A stretch of DNA of 64,000 nt from Lamellibrachia columna (lineage: Eukaryota; Annelida; Polychaeta; Sabellida; Siboglinidae): NCBI GenBank assembly GCA_963662155.1, contig OY759269.1, positions 22,310,878 through 22,374,877 of the forward strand, written 5' to 3'. Shown here piece after piece: positions 10,901 to 23,100 of this stretch. Both the position numbers and the translations under genes were made by a program. The number at the start of each line of letters is the position of its first letter. The stretch's first letter is position 1. Under the pieces are notes generated by a model, which ran no database searches, had not been told where the DNA came from, and worked only from the letters and a program-made list of their open reading frames with translations.

Positions 10901-11300
10901 GTTTTGTCTGTATGCAACGTACCAATCAGATTGAACATCGCACGTTGTCCTACACATCTATGTATAAATGTCCAACGAAAAATTCCAAAATAAATCTCAG
11001 TTAATATCCGCACAGAAACCATATATATATATATGCGTGTCAAACTTGACACCAATAGTGACTTCTCATTTGAACATGTTATAATATCACACTAACGCTG
11101 CCATATTCCTCAGCCCGAATGCACTACCAAATTAATTTGTCTATGCAATGATACATATCCACGTAGGTGTAGAACGGCCTTGTGAATGTCTATGTTGTGA
11201 CGTTGCAGATGGTTACCAGATGTTAAAAGGTGGCTCCAGTGCCACCTGGATGGCATATGGCACACTACTCACTCTGATCACCGCCGCCAGGTTACTGTGA
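2327..11300 (+). CDS. Immunoglobulin-domain cell-surface protein, probably GPI-anchored (5' exon missing)
   Basis: Eight exons (2327-2596, 6053-6136, 7109-7238, 7334-7439, 8072-8216, 9120-9316, 10571-10697, 11209-11300) join in frame into 382 residues plus a partial first codon, each with AG acceptors and GT donors. Numbering from the first whole codon, domain 1 has Cys26, Trp40 and a DSGEIGC motif ending at Cys101 (V-like). Domain 2 has Cys156 (RVFCHVSG) and Cys222 (LKCVATLPG). Domain 3 has Cys268 and Trp283, but where the second cysteine of YxCxAxNxxG is expected it reads YYFHAENDIG (Phe335). Five N-glycosylation sequons (NFT, NGT, NIT, NSS, NST) fit an extracellular protein. The C-terminus, GGSSATWMAYG then a hydrophobic stretch to the stop, fits a GPI signal. 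The ligand and function are unknown. The signal-peptide exon was not found; the first exon starts in phase 1, as is usual after a signal-peptide exon. Adhesion or immune recognition is plausible from the family, not shown. Confidence 0.85.
2930..3205 (-). mobile_element. LINE fragment, C-terminal end of reverse-transcriptase ORF
   Basis: On the minus strand, about 3202 down to 3011 reads SRTRGYKVALVKEQ, then RKYSFSQRTTDEWNKLS, then SVNMFK. This is the typical C-terminal signature of CR1/Jockey-type non-LTR retrotransposons (SRTRGH...FFSxRVxxxWNxLP...SVxxFK). Below 3011 there is a stop and what looks like 3' untranslated sequence. Only the tail is present, as expected for a 5'-truncated insertion. 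Confidence 0.75.
3597..3707. repeat. 26-bp tandem repeat, about 4.3 copies
   Basis: The unit starts GCTGGTTGCCAGTCGTTATA and is repeated head to tail with no visible differences over the four full copies. It lies in the first visible intron of the Ig gene. Confidence 0.95.
4119..5445. repeat. 50-bp minisatellite with a hairpin in every unit, about 26 copies
   Basis: Each unit runs from ACCGTCTCTTTAACTA through ATTGTAG, a GC-rich centre (CCGCCTCCTCGCGAA), CTACAAT and CGATCG. ATTGTAG and CTACAAT are reverse complements, so each unit can fold into a stem of about 7 bp with a GC-rich loop. Variant units are themselves repeated: the run with ACTACTGCAGCCACC near 4395-4500 recurs near 5140-5240, suggesting a block duplication of about 15 units. 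Confidence 0.95.
6053..6136 (+). CDS. Ig gene exon B: strands F and G of Ig domain 1
   Basis: 84 nt, phase 1 to phase 1. It encodes LEAADSGEIGCTIPSQK, the classic D-S-G-x-x-x-C of an Ig F strand, and then KELVVF. Joined to exon A it gives LRISALEAADSGEIGC, which completes the domain. The acceptor is TTTTGCAG at 6045-6052 and the donor GTAAGG at 6137. Confidence 0.85.
6349..6424. repeat. Perfect 15-bp inverted repeat (hairpin)
   Basis: CTAATCCGAAATAAC at 6349-6363 is the exact reverse complement of GTTATTTCGGATTAG at 6410-6424, separated by 46 bp. A further TAATCCGAAAC follows at about 6426. It may be the core of a small palindromic transposon remnant. Confidence 0.85.
6537..6594. mobile_element. 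Fragment of a palindromic MITE-like repeat
   Basis: The stretch from TTTATTAA through GTATTTCATATTATTGATA and ATTGAACACAAA to ATCGGACTG matches, with substitutions, the right arms at 31361-31417 and 31475-31532. It is therefore a dispersed repeat seen at two sites in this window. Confidence 0.6.
7109..7238 (+). CDS. Ig gene exon C: start of Ig domain 2
   Basis: 130 nt, phase 1 to phase 2. It encodes VPVQSVKLTSQYTNGTHAV, then EGESRRVFCHVSG, giving the B-strand cysteine (Cys156) of domain 2. The AG at 7107-7108 is preferred over the one at 7118-7119 because it keeps the phase of exon B and yields an uninterrupted join (VVF-VPVQS). Confidence 0.82.
7334..7439 (+). CDS. Ig gene exon D: middle of Ig domain 2
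   Basis: 106 nt, phase 2 to phase 0. It encodes YPAPEMAIMVGDKDMTS to KKGSIEELQ. The usual C-strand tryptophan is not evident; MAIMVGD occupies that position. The acceptor is TTGCCTCAG and the donor GTAGGT at 7440. Confidence 0.82.
7740..7905 (-). mobile_element. LINE fragment (endonuclease/reverse-transcriptase type, near C-terminus)
   Basis: The minus strand reads TSNEEILRTANIKMK, then RKRQAEFLGHIVRQ and LKHLVTG. This matches the conserved segment TNEEVLRRAN...KRQLxFLGHIxR...LExLVxTG found just past the reverse-transcriptase domain of a common invertebrate LINE type. Its expected continuation appears in a separate fragment at 54718-54921, so the two may come from one family. It is truncated and non-functional. 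Confidence 0.75.
7905..7970. repeat. (AT)n microsatellite
   Basis: About 33 uninterrupted AT dinucleotides, directly abutting the LINE fragment. Confidence 0.98.
8072..8216 (+). CDS. Ig gene exon E: end of Ig domain 2
   Basis: 145 nt, phase 0 to phase 1. It encodes DLTYEVTLSNDLLVLDYAY, then KKLLKCVATLPGSG (second cysteine, Cys222) and the G strand SLGIDVQIAG. The donor GTACGT at 8217 was chosen because it gives phase 1, matching the next exon. Confidence 0.82.
8275..8580. repeat. Degenerate (ATC/ATT)n low-complexity tract
   Basis: The sequence is dominated by ATCATC, ATTATC and CATCAT triplets with many substitutions. It is not coding; frames reading Ser/His/Tyr runs are a by-product. Confidence 0.85.
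8800..8925 (+). mobile_element. SINE 3' fragment
   Basis: CTTCCCAAAGAAGTTGAGAT, GAACAGGTCTGCCAGGGGGT, GAAGTGTAAA and TATATAAGAACATACCTTTA match the 3' half of the SINE at 43964-44222. The tRNA head is missing. Confidence 0.75.
9120..9316 (+). CDS. Ig gene exon F: first part of Ig domain 3
   Basis: 197 nt, phase 1 to phase 0. It encodes KPKFDCVDTVLSEIHENDVN, then ITCVVHADPPISKANFYWKR and DRGQEDGHYAAYIVSR. Cys268 and Trp283 are the B- and C-strand landmarks. An extra cysteine (Cys251) lies ahead of the domain core. The donor is GTAGGT at 9317. Confidence 0.85.
9317..10570 (+). other. Ig gene intron inside domain 3
   Basis: A stretch near 9598-9615 shares GCTGGTGCGGTTGTATCT with the SINE fragment region at 8810. 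10230-10440 resembles generic dispersed repeat DNA but I cannot name it. No coding sequence is seen. Confidence 0.55.
10571..10697 (+). CDS. Ig gene exon G: end of Ig domain 3, second Cys replaced by Phe
   Basis: 127 nt, phase 0 to phase 1. It encodes SSGEIMMVLRIDRVF, then KYYFHAENDIGNSTFAVSLV. The frame fits the standard E-F-G strands (LxIxxV...YxCxAxNxxG) except that Phe335 stands at the cysteine position. The donor at 10698 (GTCGGT) is weaker than the others, but its phase fits. Confidence 0.8.
10698..11208 (+). other. Ig gene last intron
   Basis: 511 bp with no repeat family recognised, apart from a short TATATATATA run near 11022. Confidence 0.6.
11209..11300 (+). CDS. Ig gene exon H: C-terminal hydrophobic tail and stop
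   Basis: After acceptor CGTTGCAG the frame reads DGYQMLKGGSSATW, then MAYGTLLTLITAARLL and TGA at 11298-11300. Small residues (GGSS) followed by a hydrophobic stretch that runs to the stop, with no cytoplasmic tail, is the layout of a GPI-anchor addition signal. A very short transmembrane anchor is the alternative. Confidence 0.78.
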
Positions 11301-11837
11301 ACCAATATTACCACCCCTGCAAAACCGGTTGCCATAGGGATGGTTACCACTTCACACAGACTCGTTGTGGTCATACTGTTCCGCAACGCAATGAAGCCCG
11401 TTTGCTGCAATTTCTAGTTTAAGACGACATCCTCTCGTCTGGAAATTCCGTCTTTGTTATCACTGATTGACTGCGGTGAGTCGCTAGAAATACCACCCAT
11501 GAAGAAAAGTCAGAGCTGGTGGGAAATAACTTGTTTCGGAACTTAGTCTCAGACAATAGTAACTGTTCTCATCTGTACGCAGAACTGAAAATGACCTTTT
11601 CAGTCAACGTTCCAAGTAGATAATCTTGAAGAAATGTCATTGTAAGGCAGCTAGCTTTTGCCGTACTTGGAAGAAAATGTCATTGTATGACAGCCAGCAT
11701 TTGCCGTACTTGGAAGAAATGTCATTGTATGACAGCTAGCATTTTCTACGTTATGAATGTTAGGTTTCAAGTTGAACTTCGTTGTTTTGATCTGGGGTGA
11801 TTCTATCATGGCAGTTTTACAAAGTATGTGGCACTTG
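11301..11837 (+). other. Probable 3' UTR and flank of the Ig gene
   Basis: 11625-11752 contains three tandem copies of about 41 bp built around GAAATGTCATTGTATGACAG and ending TTGCCGTACTTG. No clear AATAAA signal was seen before the 53-bp array begins, so the true transcript end is uncertain. Confidence 0.5.
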
Positions 11838-12720
11838 TCTGTCTATTTAACAAACGCTGTTGACTCAACAGCCACTCCTCCCGCCACCTGTCTGTCTATT
11901 TAACAAACGCTGCTGACTCAACAGCCGCTACTCCCGCCACCTGTCTGTCTATTTAACAAACGCTGGTGACTCAACAGCCGCTCCTCCCGCCACCTGTCTG
12001 TCTATTTAACAAACGCTGGTGACTCAACAGCCGCTCCTCCCGCCACCTGTCTGTCTATTTAACAAACGCTGGTGACTCAACAGCCGCTCCTCCCGCCACC
12101 TGTCTGTCTATTTAACAAACGCTGGTGACTCAACAGCCGCTCCTCCCGCCACCTGTCTGTCTATTTAACAAACGCTGGTGACTCAACAGCCGCTCCTCCC
12201 GCCACCTGTCTGTCTATTTAACAAACGCTGGTGACTCAACAGCCGCTCCTCCCGCCACCTGTCTGTCTATTTAACAAACGCTGGTGACTCAACAGCCACT
12301 CCTCCCGCCACCTGTCTGTCTATTTAACAAACGCTGGTGACTCAACAGCCGCTCCTCCCGCCACCTGTCCGTCTATTTAACAAACGCTGGTGACTCAACA
12401 GCCGCTCCTCCCGCCACCTGTCTGTCTATTTAACAAATGCTGTTGACTCAACAGCCACTCCTCCCGCCACCTGTCTGTCTATTTAACAAACGCTGGTGAC
12501 TCAACAGTCGCTCCTCTCGCCACCTGTCTGTCTATTTAACAAACGCTGCTGACTCAACAGCCACTCCTCCCGCCACCTGTCTGTCTATTTAACAAACGCT
12601 GGTGACTCAACAGCCGCTCCTCCCGCCACCTGTCTGTCTATTTAACAAACGCTGCTGACTCAACAGCCGCTCCTCCCGCCACCTGTCTGTCTATTTAACA
12701 AACGCTGGTGACTCAACACC
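11838..12720. repeat. 53-bp minisatellite, about 16-17 copies
   Basis: The unit begins CACCTGTCTGTCTATTTAAC, continues AAACGCTGGTGACTCAACAG and ends CCGCTCCTCCCGC. Copies are near-identical; most changes are G/T/C at GCTGGTG and A/G at CCGCTCC. It lies about 540 bp past the Ig gene stop codon. Confidence 0.96.
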
Positions 12721-15424
12721 TGTCGAGTGTAACATCAGAACAACGAAGTTCTATTTTATTATGTTATTTATATATTTAATTTATTTAACTTATTCAGCAC
12801 GTGTCTATTAGGAATATGTCGAATGCATGATGGATGCTAATCACATTTTTACAAATGCAGGCAAATGCACAGTGACCATAGTGTCGCGTAGAGCGACTTT
12901 GTTATAATGACGTAGACTGTAAGGATTGAGATGCTGTGGATATCAAACGAGCACGTCTGCCGGGTGTTAATTGTATTATTGTGACATGGCTTGCATTGCG
13001 ATTTCATTGCTTATGAATTGAGCACCAGATTTGGAGTCGTACTGTAAAGTACTGGGTAAACAAAGGCCAGTTACGTCTTTTCCATGACATAACCACGCAA
13101 CTTCTTATCTGTTGCCCCTAAACCTGAGTTAAATTCAGCCGCCAACATGTTTTGTCGCAGCCAGGATTTTTACGTTGTTGCTAGCTAATGCGGGTAATGC
13201 TTGCATTATTTAATTGTTATATTATGCGAAGCATAAGTTAATTTGTGTGTGTAATATTTTGAGGTGAGTCCGACTCATGACATACATATTTTTATGTAAG
13301 AACGATAGCAATGTGAGTAGCTCGGAATGACCGATTTGTCTGTATAGTATTAGCTTACTAGAACATTACCAAATACGATATTGTGAAGATAATTGGTATG
13401 CATGCTTTTCTGGAAGTCGTATTCATTGTTTTACCAATCGTTCATCATGCTAAATTGATGCATTGAGATAGAGTACCAGGAAATACTCTTAAGAGTGTTT
13501 CCGGAAACCGGATTCTCTGGTCGGTCGATAAGTGTAATTTCCAGTTTGACTTTCCGCTTTGGATATGTGATTATTGGTATAAAGTCTCCGCTAACACATG
13601 ACGTCATTGCTTATTCAGTAACTAATTTTCCTCAATCTCATCGCCACACTGTGGCATTGAATAACATGTTATAAAAAAATTGGAAACCAATGAATACCTC
13701 ATCTTATAATATTTGTTTTCTCTGACGACTGGACGAACCGAAGTCACGCGTCTAAGCGATAGTATAGTCCTTCTGTGACGTCACGAAACAATTATACATA
13801 GCAACGGTGCGTTGAGTTTATTTAGATTTATACTCGCAGTGTGTGGCATTTACGAACATAGTCTTAGTGCGAGTTCTTATTAGTAGTCAACCGTCTGTAG
13901 TAAACACATGTGTAGGACCTATGTCTCGTGAAATAGCGCGTGTCGTCTTAGTAATTGTACCACAATGCTTGTAGTGTGAAAGCACCAACATGACTCCCGC
14001 GTGTACGGCTTAATACTCTTGCAACACTGATAATGTAAACCGTTTATACGTTTAAACGTGGAAAACACAACCAAAGATGGTCGGTCTTTTGTGGTTGGCC
14101 CGGTTCATGCCGCATTTCTAACAGTCATTTCCTAATACGATACCAGTGGTGTTTTTTTCTATAACTACCCAAGTCCGTGTCCAATATAACTGATATGAGT
14201 AATTTTCAATCACAATTGTTGGATGTTAATGGCGCTGATCAAGTATAAGATCAATACAAACAAGCTGTTTAACCTCAAACGTAGAATTTGACAGAAGCAT
14301 ACAGCTTGCCCTCAATCCTCCTGTGTAAATACTGCTTTTGGATATATTCATAGATACATTTTTGTCAGAACATCCTCAGTACATTCAAAACGTCAATAAG
14401 AGTTTTGTCAATAAGAGTCAATATGGGTTTTGTAGATTATATTATTGAGGTTAACAGTGTTGCGTAAACATATACAAGACGTGCACAACGGATCAACATT
14501 TTCATACCGACAGGTTACTATTTGTTGAAATTGCCCCAGATGTTGTCAGTCACATATGAACTGTATTTGTCGCGTCATCAGAGATGGATCGTTTCTCATC
14601 GATGAGTGTCACACAGTAGTTGTCGTTTAGCAACATATGCACCGTGTATTTAGCAAATAAAGCAACATTGAGTCATTTTACTTATCCGTATTGCATTTTA
14701 GTTGTGTCAGTTCGTTGGCGGATCTAGCTAGTGGTTAGTTTTCTTTATCACATATGTCGATAAATTAATGGAACTTATTATCTACTGATTGTGCAAATGC
14801 TAGCAGCGTTCATGTATATTAGAAACACAATTGACAAATATCACAGAAGGGCGGCCTACACATACATGAATAATTGTTGTCCCCCGATAAGCTTCCTTGT
14901 CAATTTGTCTTAATTGTTTTGCTTTGGATGGCAACCTTGTTAAATATTGCTAGTTAATTCGAATGTTCTATTTTTGGTCAGCACATGCAATGGCATGCTA
15001 ATCATTAATTAGTGTGCCCCTAACAAGTGTGAAACACGTGTTAAAATAAGCACTCCCGAAATGTGTACACCTCAGCAGAGCTCTTGTCTGAATCGATGAC
15101 ATTCTTTGAAATAATAGCCATGGTTTTATCGAGTACAAGTGGTCAGCGATTGTATGTTGCCATCATCATTTAATTTCAGTAGGCCTCGACGCCGTGGTAT
15201 CCGACTGTGATGCGCCGTAGCGGATAAAGGGGAGTTCTGCGAGATTGGTCGAGTCTGGCTACCACTGAAAATAGCATCGTAGAATGTTCAGTGAAGTAAT
15301 GTCGCAATAAGCATAATATAAAAAAAACTACCTAAATAAAAGTAAAAGTGGCTAAAAGTTACCATAACACAGTAATTTATATTTCATATATTTTCATGAA
15401 TCACTTAAATTTCTCATGGTTGCA

Positions 15425-15428
<4 letters not shown>
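12721..15428. other. About 2.7 kb without recognisable features
   Basis: AT-rich, with no long ORF, tandem array or transposon signature that I can recognise on either strand. Confidence 0.5.

Positions 15429-15468
<40 letters not shown>
15429..15468. repeat. (TA)n microsatellite
   Basis: About 20 TA dinucleotides. Confidence 0.95.
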
Positions 15469-15471
<3 letters not shown>

Positions 15472-16135
15472 AAACACATCTCGAAAAGGAGTGTTTATGA
15501 TATTTAATGTCATAAGAGAAAAAAGATACTTCATAACATACATTCAATTCAATACAAAGGCCACTGCTATTGGCCCAGAAATTAGCTCACATGTCGGGCG
15601 TCTGGCGTGTTTTGCTGATTCGGGGCCTCCGCCGGCGTCGCACTTGCTGGCGTTCACGAACTCCTAACGATACGGCTAACCGGTTACAAAATCTCCAATT
15701 TGGTCAAGGAAAAGCGAATATTGTACTAATTATAATTGTTAAAATAATAATATGAACATTAAAACAGAACAATATAGAAATCGGACATACTCGCGAAATC
15801 GATCAATCTCGCGGAGTCGGCCAGCGGTCGCGCGTACTCGACCAGCAGCCGCGCAAACTCGACAGGTTTCGCCATTTTATCACCTTTTTGTCCGCTACGG
15901 TGCCTCATACCCAATAATTCAGTCAACTCCCTGTATCAAAGCATTTATTAGCGAGAGGGGCACGATATATATTTTTAATGGCTCCCACCGCACTATGTGG
16001 CGCCCCGATCGCCAGCGTAATACTCACTACCCCGGTAGGTGGCGAGCTGGTTTTTCTGAAATCTAAACTGTCACTTTCCGTGTAAATTCTGGGCGGCAGT
16101 TTAAGTTTGAAATCCTATATGATAGATAGAATTAG
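15469..16135. other. Non-coding stretch, CpG-richer than its surroundings
   Basis: 15580-15870 is richer in CG dinucleotides (CTCGCGAAATCGATC, GCGGTCGCGCG). It contains imperfect short repeats of an arginine/serine-coding type, but no convincing gene. Confidence 0.45.
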
Positions 16136-17425
16136 TGGGGCGCGGTGGCGTAGTGGTTAGAACACTGGACTCTCAATCGGGTTCGAATCCTCTTTTTGCG
16201 GTTTCGACGTTTGGGTAATTTCGTTCGTTCCACGTTGCCGCAGTTCACTTAGCTGTATAAATGGGCGCCTGGCCATAGACAGTTCACTTAGCTGTATAGA
16301 TGGGCGCCTGGCCATAGACAGTTCACTTAGCTGTATAGATGGGCGCCTGGCCATAGACAGTTCACTTAGCTGTATAGATGGGCGCCTTGCCATAGACAGT
16401 TCACTTAGCTGTATAAATGGGCGCCTGACCATAGACAGTTCACTTAGCTGTATAAATGGGCGCCTGGCCATAGACAGTTCACTTAGCTGTATAAATGGGC
16501 GCCTGGCCATAGACAGTTCACTTAGCTGTATAAATGGGCGCCTGGCCATAGACAGTTCACTTAGCTGTATAAATGGGCGCCTGGCCATAGACAGTTCACT
16601 TAGCTGTATAAATGGGCGCCTGACCATAGACAGTTCACTTAGCTGTATAAATGGGCGCCTGACCATAGACAGTTCACTTAGCTTTATAAATGGGCGCCTG
16701 GCCATAGACAGTTTACTTAGCTGTATAAATGGGCGCCTGGCCATAGACAGTTCACTTAGCTGTATAAATGGGCGCCTGGCCATAGACAGTTCACTTAGCT
16801 GTATAAATGGGCGCCTGGCCATAGACAGTTCACTTAGCTGTATAAATGGGCGCCTGGCCATAGACAGTTCATTTAGCTGTATAAATGGGCGCCTGGCCAT
16901 AGACAGTTCACTTAGCTGTATAAATGGGCGCCTGGCCATAGACAGTTCACTTAGCTGTATAAATGGGCGCCGGGCCATAGACAGTTTACTTAGCTGTATA
17001 AATGGGCGCCTGGCCATAGACAGTTCACTTAGCTGTATAAATGGGCGCCTGGCCATAGACAGTTCACTTAGCTGTATAAATGGGCGCCTGGTCATAGACA
17101 GTTCACTTAGCTGTATAAATGGGCGCCTGGCCATAGACAGTTCATTTAGCTGTATAAATGGGCGCCTGGCCATAGACAGTTCACTTAGCTGTATAAATGG
17201 GCGCCTGGCCATAGACAGTTCACTTAGCTGTATAAATGGGCGCCGGGCCATAGACAGTTCACTTAGCTGTATAAATGGGCGCCTGGCCATAGACAGCAGT
17301 GGACATGTGAACGAGTAATCGAGTTGGTGTTGGAATGAACAGGTCTGCCAGGGGTGAATTGTAAAGCGCTTTGAACATTCCCATTGACTGCATACAGTGC
17401 TATATAAGAACGTATCATTTCAATC
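16136..17425 (+). mobile_element. Full-length tRNA-derived SINE with an internal 39-bp array
   Basis: The tRNA-like head carries an A box (TGGCGTAGTGG, 16146-16156) and a perfect B box (GGTTCGAATCC, 16180-16190). The SINE body then runs to about 16241, is interrupted by about 27 tandem copies of its own 39-bp segment, and resumes at about 17297 (GGAATGAACAGGTCTGCCAG, GTGAATTGTAAAGC). It ends with the family tail CTATATAAGAACGTATCATT. In the copy at 43964 the same segment is present once, and in the copy at 134 twice. The element is thus a normal SINE with an internal expansion, not an insertion into a satellite. Confidence 0.9.
16242..17296. repeat. 39-bp minisatellite inside a SINE, about 27 copies
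   Basis: The unit begins AGTTCACTTAGCTGTATAAA, continues TGGGCGCCTGGCCATAGAC and is 39 bp long. Because 39 is a multiple of three, the minus strand stays open for 377 codons with a 13-residue repeat (MARRPFIQLSELS). That is a consequence of the unit length and is not evidence of a protein. Confidence 0.97.
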
Positions 17426-19697
<2,272 letters not shown>

Positions 19698-19738
19698 ATT
19701 AATAATTAGCTGCATCAACATGTGTGCATGGGGAAATA

Positions 19739-19850
19739 CTTCACGAAAGAAAGTGGAAATTCCCCATCACTTTGAAAACATCTGAAACTATAGCTATCTT
19801 CCAAAAAAACTCAAGACATATTTATTCCAAATTGCATTTCCACCATAAAT
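19739..19850 (+). mobile_element. Possible LINE C-terminal fragment
   Basis: The frame reads ERKWKFPITLKTSETIAIFQ then KNSRHIYSKLHF. This fits the WNxLPxxLKxSxSxxxFKxxLKxHxF tail of non-LTR retrotransposons. Short, and therefore only suggestive. Confidence 0.5.
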
Positions 19851-20160
19851 TTTCGGTTGTCCCTCATTCTGATAATGGCGTTTACTCGTCCCTGTTCACG
19901 ATTATGCTTAATGATGATGTTTTGTTGGGCCTCGGAGCTCAACTTCCTGAGGAAATAGGCGCCATAAACGTTAGTTATTATAATTATTACAATAATTACT
20001 TCCCGTGGTCTCTGTTTTTACATTGTTATTATATACAGTACCTATTATTTTAGCTATAACATGTTTATGTTATTAATACATTGATGTCAACTAATGGCTC
20101 GTGCAAGTGCAGATACACCAAGCGAAAAATATTTGACGGCGGAAAAATGTAAGCACGATA

Positions 20161-23100
20161 CGGCACTGGTTCCTGGATCCAGACGATACCGGCACTGGTT
20201 CATGGATCCAGACAATACCGGCACGGGTTCTTAGATCCAGACGATACTGGCACTGGTTCTTGGATCCAGACGATACCGGCACTGGTTCCTAGATCCAGAC
20301 GATACCGGCACTGGTTCATGGATCCAGACGATACCGGCACTGGTTCATAGATCCAGACGATACTGGCACTGGTTCTTGGATCCAGACGATACCGGCACTG
20401 GTTCCTAGATCCAGACGATACCGGCACTGGTTCCTAGATCCAGACGATACCGGCACTGGTTCATGGATCCAGACGATACCGGCACTGGTTCCTAGATCCA
20501 GACGATACCGACACTGGTTCCTAGATCCAGACGATACTGGCACGGGTTCCTAGATCCAGACGATACCGGCACTGGTTCGTGGATCCAGACGATACCGACA
20601 CTGGTTCCTAGATCTGGACGATACCGACACTGGTTCCTAGATCTGGACGATACCGGCACTGGTTCCTAGATCCAGACGATACCGGCAATGGTTCTTGGAT
20701 CCATACGATACCGGCACTGGTTCCTAGATCCAGACGATACCGGCACTGGTTCTTGGATCCATACGATACCGGCACTGGTTCCTAGATCCAGACGATACCG
20801 GCAATGGTTCGTGGATCCAGACTATACCGGCACTGGTTCCTAGATCTGGACGATACCGGCACTGGTTCGTGGATCCAGACTATACCGACACTGGTTCCTA
20901 GATCCAGACGATACCGGCACTGGTTCCTAGATCCATACGATACCGGCACTGGTTCTTGGATCCATACGATACCGGCACTGGTTCTTGGATCCATACGATA
21001 CCGGCACTGGTTCCTAGATCCAGACGATACCGGCACTGGTTCGTGGATCCAGACGATACCGACACTGGTTCCTAGATCCATACGATACCGGCACTGGTTC
21101 GTGGATCCAGACGATACCGGCACTGGTTCCTAGATCCATACGATACCGGCACTGGTTCCTGGATCCAGACGATACCGGCACTGGTTCTTGGATCCAGACG
21201 ATACCGGCACTGGTTCTTGGATCCATACGATACCGGCACTGGTTCCTGTATCCAGACGATACCGGCACTTTTTCCTGCATCCAGACGCAGTAGATTTACA
21301 AGACGGTAATCGACCACGAGTATACAAACACTCAGTAAATCGATGAATGGGGAAACCTTGGTCCCCGGTGTATGTATCCGGACACCTTGGTCCCTGGTGT
21401 ATGTATCCGGACACCTTGGTCCCTGGTGTATGTATCCGGACACCTTGGTCCCCGGTGTATGTATCCGGACACCTTGGTCCCCGGTGTATGTATCCGGACA
21501 CCTTGGTCCCTGGTGTATGTATCCGGACACCTTGGTCCCCGGTGTATGTATCCGGACACCTTGGTACCCGGTGTATGTATCCGGACACCTTGGTCCCCGG
21601 TGTGTTTATCCGGAAACCTTGGTCCCCGGTGTGTGTATCCGGACACCTTTGTCCCTGGTGTATGTATCCGGACACCTTGGTCCCCGGTGTATGTATCCGG
21701 ACACCTTGGTCCCCGGTGTATGTATCCGGACACCTTGGTCCCCGGTGTATGTATTCGGGTTGACCAGTGTTCCATATAAGGACATCATACAATTAGCTTT
21801 CGGAAGTGAAATGATAATCCAGTTCCGTTGAAATGCTACACAGAAGTTACGTACGACAATTTGTGAAAAAGTCGACTGCCGTACTATCTATATCTGGATC
21901 GTAGTGAATTGATGGTTCCTAGATCCAGACGATACCGGCACTGGTTCATGGATCCAGACGATACCGGCACTAGTTCCTAGATCCAGACGATACCGACACT
22001 GGTTCCTAGATCCAGACGATACTGGCACGGGTTCCTAGATCCAGACGATACCGGCACTGGTTCGTGGATCCAGACGATACCGACACTGGTTCCTAGATCT
22101 GGACGATACCGACACTGGTTCCTAGATCTGGACGATACCGGCACTGGTTCTTGGATCCATACGATACCGGCACTGGTTCCTAGATCCAGACGATACCGGC
22201 AATGGTTCTTGGATCCATACGATACCGGCACTGGTTCCTAGATCCAGACGATACCGGCACTGGTTCTTGGATCCATACGATACCGGCACTGGTTCCTAGA
22301 TCCAGACGATACCGGCAATGGTTCGTGGATCCAGACTATACCGGCACTGGTTCCTAGATCTGGACGATACCGGCACTGGTTCGTGGATCCAGACTATACC
22401 GACACTGGTTCCTAGATCCAGACGATACCGGCACTGGTTCCTAGATCCATACGATACCGGCACTGGTTCTTGGATCCATACGATACCGGCACTGGTTCTT
22501 GGATCCATACGATACCGGCACTGGTTCCTAGATCCAGACGATACCGGCAATGGTTCGTGGATCCAGACTATACCGGCACTGGTTCCTAGATCTGGACGAT
22601 ACCGGCACTGGTTCGTGGATCCAGACGATACCGACAATGGTTCCTAGATCCATACGATACCGGCACTGGTTCGTGGATCCAGACGATACCGGCACTGGTT
22701 CCTAGATCCATACGATACCGGCACTGGTTCCTGGATCCAGACGATACCGGCACTGGTTCTTGGATCCAGACGATACCGGCACTGGTTCTTGGATCCATAC
22801 GATACCGGCACTGGTTCCTGTATCCAGACGATACCGGCACTTTTTCCTGCATCCAGACGCAGTAGATTTACAAGACGGTAATCGACCACGAGTATACAAA
22901 CACTCAGTAAATCGATGAATGGGGAAACCTTGGTCCCCGGTGTATGTATCCGGACACCTTGGTCCCTGGTGTATGTATCCGGACACCTTGGTCCCTGGTG
23001 TATGTATCCGGACACCTTGGTCCCCGGTGTATGTATCCGGACACCTTGGTCCCCGGTGTATGTATCCGGACACCTTGGTCCCTGGTGTATGTATCCGGAC

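Noticed and set aside
16141..16200. Stand-alone tRNA gene
   Set aside because: A and B boxes are present, but the sequence continues into a SINE body seen in other copies. It does not fold into a complete tRNA with an acceptor stem that I can recognise.
16157..17290. 377-codon minus-strand frame with a 13-residue repeat
   Set aside because: It is produced by a 39-bp tandem unit within a SINE. The frame ends in the tRNA-like head, and no promoter, splice or family evidence supports a protein.
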